Assembly (NCBI GenBank): GCA_038237665.1
Contig: JBBRYK010000054.1
Location: forward strand, 1 to 18,900
DNA: 18,900 nucleotides
Source: JBBRYK01 sp038237665
GTDB taxonomy: Bacteria; Actinomycetota; Thermoleophilia; Gaiellales; Gaiellaceae
Direction of reading: 5' to 3'
Part shown: positions 15,324 through 18,900 of the stretch, piece by piece
How positions within the stretch are numbered: the stretch's first letter is position 1
Layout: every line of letters begins with the position of its first letter
The notes under the pieces: model-generated
Databases searched by the model: none
What the model was told of the DNA's origin: nothing
The model's input: the letters and a program-made list of their open reading frames with translations, nothing else
Made by a program: the position numbers and the translations under genes

Positions 15324-15596
15324 TCATTCCTCCTCCTTTCCTGACGAAATCGCTTCGACGACGCGGAAGGGATCGAGCCCGGCGCGCTGGGCTGCCAGCG
15401 CGGCGGCTCGGCCCGAGGGGGCGTCGAAGACGAAGAAGCAGATCTCGTCTTCGGGGACGTGGATCGAGCGCTCGAAGCAGACGCGCGTTTGCTCCTGCGT
15501 CAGCTCCTCGGCGGCCAGGCGCGCCCGCTGCTCGCGGGCGGAGCGTTCTCCCGCCTGGCCACGAGCCAGATAGGTCTCGACGAGGAAACTGGGCAT
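15324..15596 (-). CDS. DUF4242-like small protein
   Basis: A 90-aa protein that resembles the DUF4242 family of small ferredoxin-like-fold proteins, some of which are annotated as nickel-binding. The opening MPSFLVETYLARG, then RSIHVPEDEICFFVFDAPSG and RAGLDPFRVVEAI are the recognisable parts. The open frame extends upstream to 15809, but that part overlaps the regulator gene and is not protein-like; the ATG at 15596 begins the conserved sequence. No strong Shine-Dalgarno is visible. It lies 76 bases after the LuxR-family regulator stop and 74 bases before the secreted cupin start, all in one direction. The family has no firmly established role. Confidence 0.75.
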   Translation of the reverse strand: MPSFLVETYLARGQAGERSAREQRARLAAEELTQEQTRVCFERSIHVPEDEICFFVFDAPSGRAAALAAQRAGLDPFRVVEAISSGKEEE

Positions 15597-15672
15597 GCCG
15601 TCGACGCTACGGCGGGGGCGACGCGGTGGAAACGTAAGAACGTCTGAACTTTGCCCCGTCCGGAGCGATTTC

Positions 15673-18393
15673 TCAGTGCAGCCGGCGGGCGAGCTCGGTG
15701 CGCGACCGTACCCCGAGCTTGGCATAGATATGGGTGAGGTGGCTGGCCACCGTCCGCTCGCCGAGGAACAGTGCGGCGGCCACCTCGCGATTCGTTCGAC
15801 CTTCGGCAACCAGGGTGGCGACCCGGCGTTCGGCCGCGGTCAACCCTTCCTCGCGCCTGCGCCCACCGATGCTTCCGAGCTGGTCACGCGCCTTCTCGAC
15901 CCAGGTGTCCGCCCCGAGTTGCTCGAAGCCGTTGAGCGCCTCGAGGATCGCGTCGCTGGCGGCGCGCTTCTGCCGTTCTCGTCTGCGGACAATGCCGAGT
16001 GCAAGCAGCGCGCGAGCCCGCCCGTAGGGATCTCTGACGTTCTCGTGCTGCGCAACCGCCTGCTGCAGGAGGGACGCAGCCTGATCAGCTGTCCCCTGGA
16101 CCGCGACCAGGAGACCGCGGCATCGCATCACGTGCGCGAGCACCCACTCACGGCTGAGCCGCTGCGCATCCGCCTCCCAGACGTCGAGGACCCGCACCGC
16201 ATCGTCGATCCGCCCGAGCTCGAGTAGCGCCTCGACATAGTCGGCGCTCCACCAGCGGATGCTCGGCTCGCCCCACCCGAGGGCCGCGGCCCGGTCGTCG
16301 GCCTCGGCGAGCCACACCACCGCTGCGGGCGCGTCTCCGCTCCAGAGCGCTACGAGCCCCAAGATCGCCAGGTGCTGAGGCGGGTGGAGGGAGAACTGTT
16401 CTTCAGCCAGCTCGAGGGCTCGTTCGGAATGCTCGCGGGCGAGCACGAGCTGACCGCGATGGACGGCCACGAGCGCGATGGGGAGGTGGTCCTGCGGCAC
16501 CTCGAGTCGGTACTGGATCGAGATGTCGTGGGCACGAGCGGCGTGGGTGGCCGCGAGTGCCCAGTGCCCGCTCCAGAACTCGACCCAGGCGAGGCCCCAA
16601 AGCGCGCATGCGCTCCGCGGCTCGTCGCGTTCGCGCCACTCGTGGTGCTCGCGCTCGAGCAGGGCACGGGCCTCGTCTCTCTTGAAGGATGACGCGTGGG
16701 TGCTCACGACGGCGAACGTCGCCTCCTGCACCAGCTGCTCGCCGCCGATCGCGGTCGCAACATCGTGCGCTCGCGCTGGGAGCTGCGGCGCTTCCGCGTC
16801 GCCGACGAACCAGCCGAGGATGGCGTGAACTACCTGGGCGCGTGCTCGGAGCACGTCGTCGTCGAGCTCCTCGGCCAGCTCGAGCGCTTCGCGGGCGTGT
16901 TCGAGCGCTCGAACGTACCCGTTCCTGAAGCGTGTCGCCCACGCGAGTCGACAGTGGATGACAGACTGCAGCGCCGGACGAGAGGCCGCTTCTCCAAGGG
17001 CTTCCTCGAGCAGTGCGACGGCGTGGTCGACGCTCTCGAGTTCGGCGAGGAGGATGAGAGCCTCGGCCCGAACGGAGCCGATTTCCGTCTCGGCCAGCAG
17101 GTCGGTCGCGATCGTCCGAGCCCGCGTCCACTCACCGGCAATGTGATGCGCGCGAGCCGCAGCGAGCGCTCGACGAGGGCGCTCGTCGCGCCCGTCAAGT
17201 GGTGTCAGCCGGAGCGCCTGCTCGGCCAGCTCGGCCGCGAAAGCCAACGCGCCGCGATCTCCGGCCAGCCTCGCGGCGTCGTCGAGCACGCCGGCGACCA
17301 CGGCGTCCGGCTTGGCCGTCGACAGCGCGAGGTGACGGGCGCGGAGGAGCGGGTCTTCGACGATTCCCGCGATGCGCCCGTGAACGTTCCGCCGCCCCTC
17401 GCCCAGGTCCCAGTAGAGGACCGACGACAGCAGCGGGTGCGTGAAACGAATCGTCCCGTTGTCGCGCTCGATCACCTGCGCGGCGATTGCCGGGTCGAGC
17501 GCGTCTGCCGTAATGCCCGCCCTCTCTAGGAGAGACTCGGAGGTCGTGCCCAACGCCGAGGCGAGCGCGAGCGCCTCGCGCGTGCGGGCGGGGAGCTCGG
17601 AGATCCTTGCGCGGACGAGCTCTTCGAGCGTCTCGGGAACAACGAGCGGCTGAGCTGGGTCGACGTCCGCATCAAGAACGCGCGCCAGCTCCAGCGCGAA
17701 GAACGGATTTCCGCCCGACCGCTCGTGGATGCGGAGCAATGTCTGCCGGGCGAAGGGGCCGCCGAGCCGGTCGCGTAGCAGCTGATGGAGCGCGCCGACG
17801 CTGAGTGGGCCCACCGGCAGCCGCTGGACGCCCTCCGCACCGAGCGCTTGCTCGAATCCCGACGGCTGCGCTCCGGCAACGACCCGCCGGGCGAGCAGCA
17901 GCAGCACGTGGTTCGAAGCGAGCCTTCGCAGCGCAAACGCGAGCGCTCCGGCCGATGCGGCATCGAACCACTGGAGGTCGTCGATCGCAACGAGAAGGGG
18001 ATTGTTTTTGGCAAGCAGCTGCAATGCATCGCGACTCGCAATCCCGAGCGCCCGCGGATCCACCGCGTCCGCCACCGCCTCTTCGAGGAGAAGCGCGATC
18101 TCGAGCGCGCGCCGCGTTGGCGGCGACAGTGCCGGCAGGATCTCGTCGAGGACGTCCTCGAACAGATCGCCCAGTCCGACGTAATCGAGGCCGCGCTCGG
18201 CCTCGACAGGCCGCGACGCGAGGACGCGCAACCCCGACGGGCGCGCCTGCTCGACGCCCGCACGCCAGAGCGTCGATTTTCCGATGCCCGCTTCGCCCTC
18301 GAGCACGAGTGCAGCGGGCCCTCCTTCCTCCCGGCCGATGAAGGCGCGGACGGAGGCGAGTTCCTCCTCTCTGCTGACAATCTCGAACGCCAT
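15673..18393 (-). CDS. LuxR-family transcriptional regulator with AAA ATPase domain (LAL type)
   Basis: A 906-aa regulator of the large ATP-binding LuxR (LAL/MalT-like) class. The N-terminal ATPase has Walker A GEAGIGKST (33-41) and Walker B LLVAIDD (133-139) followed by LQWFDAAS. The middle, about 350-830, is a long helical repeat region rich in Ala, Leu and Glu, like TPR sensor domains. The last 59 residues are a LuxR DNA-binding domain: LTAAERRVATLVAEGRTNRE, VAAALFLGERTVASHLTHIY, AKLGVRSRTELARRLH. Such proteins integrate a ligand or protein signal with ATP hydrolysis before activating transcription; the inducer is unknown. At the ATG (18393) an AGGAGG abuts the start codon with no spacer, a poor geometry, yet no better in-frame start is visible. 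Likely targets are the DUF4242 and cupin genes downstream and possibly itself. Confidence 0.93.
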   Translation of the reverse strand: MAFEIVSREEELASVRAFIGREEGGPAALVLEGEAGIGKSTLWRAGVEQARPSGLRVLASRPVEAERGLDYVGLGDLFEDVLDEILPALSPPTRRALEIALLLEEAVADAVDPRALGIASRDALQLLAKNNPLLVAIDDLQWFDAASAGALAFALRRLASNHVLLLLARRVVAGAQPSGFEQALGAEGVQRLPVGPLSVGALHQLLRDRLGGPFARQTLLRIHERSGGNPFFALELARVLDADVDPAQPLVVPETLEELVRARISELPARTREALALASALGTTSESLLERAGITADALDPAIAAQVIERDNGTIRFTHPLLSSVLYWDLGEGRRNVHGRIAGIVEDPLLRARHLALSTAKPDAVVAGVLDDAARLAGDRGALAFAAELAEQALRLTPLDGRDERPRRALAAARAHHIAGEWTRARTIATDLLAETEIGSVRAEALILLAELESVDHAVALLEEALGEAASRPALQSVIHCRLAWATRFRNGYVRALEHAREALELAEELDDDVLRARAQVVHAILGWFVGDAEAPQLPARAHDVATAIGGEQLVQEATFAVVSTHASSFKRDEARALLEREHHEWRERDEPRSACALWGLAWVEFWSGHWALAATHAARAHDISIQYRLEVPQDHLPIALVAVHRGQLVLAREHSERALELAEEQFSLHPPQHLAILGLVALWSGDAPAAVVWLAEADDRAAALGWGEPSIRWWSADYVEALLELGRIDDAVRVLDVWEADAQRLSREWVLAHVMRCRGLLVAVQGTADQAASLLQQAVAQHENVRDPYGRARALLALGIVRRRERQKRAASDAILEALNGFEQLGADTWVEKARDQLGSIGGRRREEGLTAAERRVATLVAEGRTNREVAAALFLGERTVASHLTHIYAKLGVRSRTELARRLH

Positions 18394-18731
18394 CCTCCTG
18401 ACGGGGATGGTGACAGCGCTCGTGCAGAAGGCAACTTCGACCTAACGCCGCTCCTACGTGGCCACGCGACCGGGGTACCGGCGGTCCGGTCGCGTCGAGC
18501 TCCCCGATCGCCACGATCCGGAACTCCTCGAGTTCGTTCCCGAGGAAGGCGTCCACCAGCCGGATCGATTTCGCATGCGTCGAGGTCAACAAAGAAGAGG
18601 TGCCGTTGCCCCGTCTGTTGCCCCCTCAAAGCTGCGGCGAGTGGTGCCCGAGCCGGAGCTGCACCTGCTTTGCGTTCAGCCTCGCAACCCTTACCTCACC
18701 TCGTGGACCTGGACGGGGATCATCACCTCTA
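18394..18731. other. 338-bp region without a convincing gene
   Basis: This lies between the regulator start and the hairpin of the neighbouring gene. Open frames exist on both strands, but none has a family motif or a good ribosome site. On the minus strand two frames carry short protein-like stretches (LFFVDLDACEIDPAG in one, RLVDAFLGNELEEFRIVAIG in another). These could be the residue of a decayed gene or simply GC-driven open frames. The region should contain the promoter of the LuxR-family regulator; no clear element could be assigned. Confidence 0.4.
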
Positions 18732-18764
18732 TCGCCGGCAGTCCCTCTCTGGGACTGCCGGCGA
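18732..18764 (-). terminator. Strong hairpin terminator after the SRPBCC-like gene
   Basis: A perfect 14-bp stem TCGCCGGCAGTCCC / GGGACTGCCGGCGA with a 5-nt TCTCT loop lies 15 bases past the stop of the gene entering from the right edge on the minus strand. It has no U-tract. The design is the same as the hairpin at 14573-14602. Confidence 0.7.
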
Positions 18765-18779
18765 GCAGCTGGTGTTCGT

Positions 18780-18900
18780 CTAGTTGACCTCGCCGCGCCA
18801 GGCGCCGGTCTCGGTGCCGCGGGCTTCGATCATCTCCTTGAAGCGTTCGAGGTCGCCCTTCACGCGGCGGTCGTCGGAGCCGAGCATCCCTCCGACTTTC
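18780..18900 (-). CDS. SRPBCC-family-like protein, C-terminal end only (partial)
   Basis: The last 39 codons of a gene that continues beyond the window's right edge, ending with TAG at 18782-18780. The tail includes DDRRVKGDLERFKEMIEARG and then TETGAWRGEVN. This is typical of the final helix and tail of SRPBCC (START-like, polyketide-cyclase-type) proteins in actinobacteria, which bind hydrophobic ligands. Only the end is visible, so the assignment is tentative. It is followed by a strong hairpin and is probably transcribed separately from the LuxR-family regulator. Confidence 0.6.
   Translation of the reverse strand, partial: KVGGMLGSDDRRVKGDLERFKEMIEARGTETGAWRGEVN

Noticed and set aside
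15250..15327. 26-residue N-terminal extension of the secreted cupin
   Set aside because: The Shine-Dalgarno and the signal peptide both place the start at 15249.
15597..15809. Upstream extension of the DUF4242 frame
   Set aside because: It overlaps the end of the LuxR-family gene and is not protein-like; the conserved sequence begins at the ATG at 15596.
17785..18783. 332-codon plus-strand open frame running past the regulator start
   Set aside because: Most of it is antisense to the ATPase domain; the rest is Arg/Ser/Ala-rich without motifs and crosses the hairpin at 18732-18764.

Overview
The window is high-GC, gene-dense bacterial DNA. Its content fits an actinobacterium, and my inference is class Thermoleophilia (Gaiellales or Solirubrobacterales type). 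The reasons are the very high GC, a compact primary-type sigma factor of 347 aa, a large LuxR-family ATPase regulator, a DUF4242-type protein, GC-rich terminator hairpins without U tails, and probable leaderless starts. No rRNA, tRNA, CRISPR array, insertion sequence or integrase was seen.

Layout. (a) 1-4763 is a phosphate/arsenate block: a broken arsenate-reductase-like gene, an orphan phosphate-binding protein (PstS), and on the opposite strand an operon of a cytosolic histidine kinase, a DUF47/PhoU-like protein and a PiT phosphate permease. An OmpR-type response regulator is divergent from the kinase. (b) 4807-6527 (minus) holds ClpS overlapping an FAD amine oxidase by one base. (c) 6583-9443 holds a secreted sulfatase, a small cupin and a Rieske-oxygenase pseudogene that lacks its Rieske domain. 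(d) 9626-10669 is a primary-type sigma factor. (e) 10673-13350 (minus) holds a small membrane protein and an MMPL/RND-type exporter whose N-terminus has no usable start codon. (f) 13433-13889 is a calcineurin-type phosphoesterase broken in the middle. (g) 13899-18393 (minus) holds YjbQ, a secreted cupin, a DUF4242-like protein and the LuxR-family regulator. (h) The C-terminal end of an SRPBCC-like gene enters from the right edge.

How the genes may work together. The kinase/regulator pair most likely senses phosphate status and controls PiT-DUF47 and PstS; this rests on gene context. The LuxR-family regulator, DUF4242 protein and secreted cupin are co-directional and end at a strong hairpin, so they may form one transcription unit.

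The most striking feature is not a new system but a pattern. Three genes (ArsC, Rieske oxygenase, phosphoesterase) keep both ends and have lost their middle, and a fourth junction (membrane protein/MMPL) looks similarly damaged. This is either real genome decay or an assembly that skips short stretches. It should be settled before any gene absence here is interpreted.
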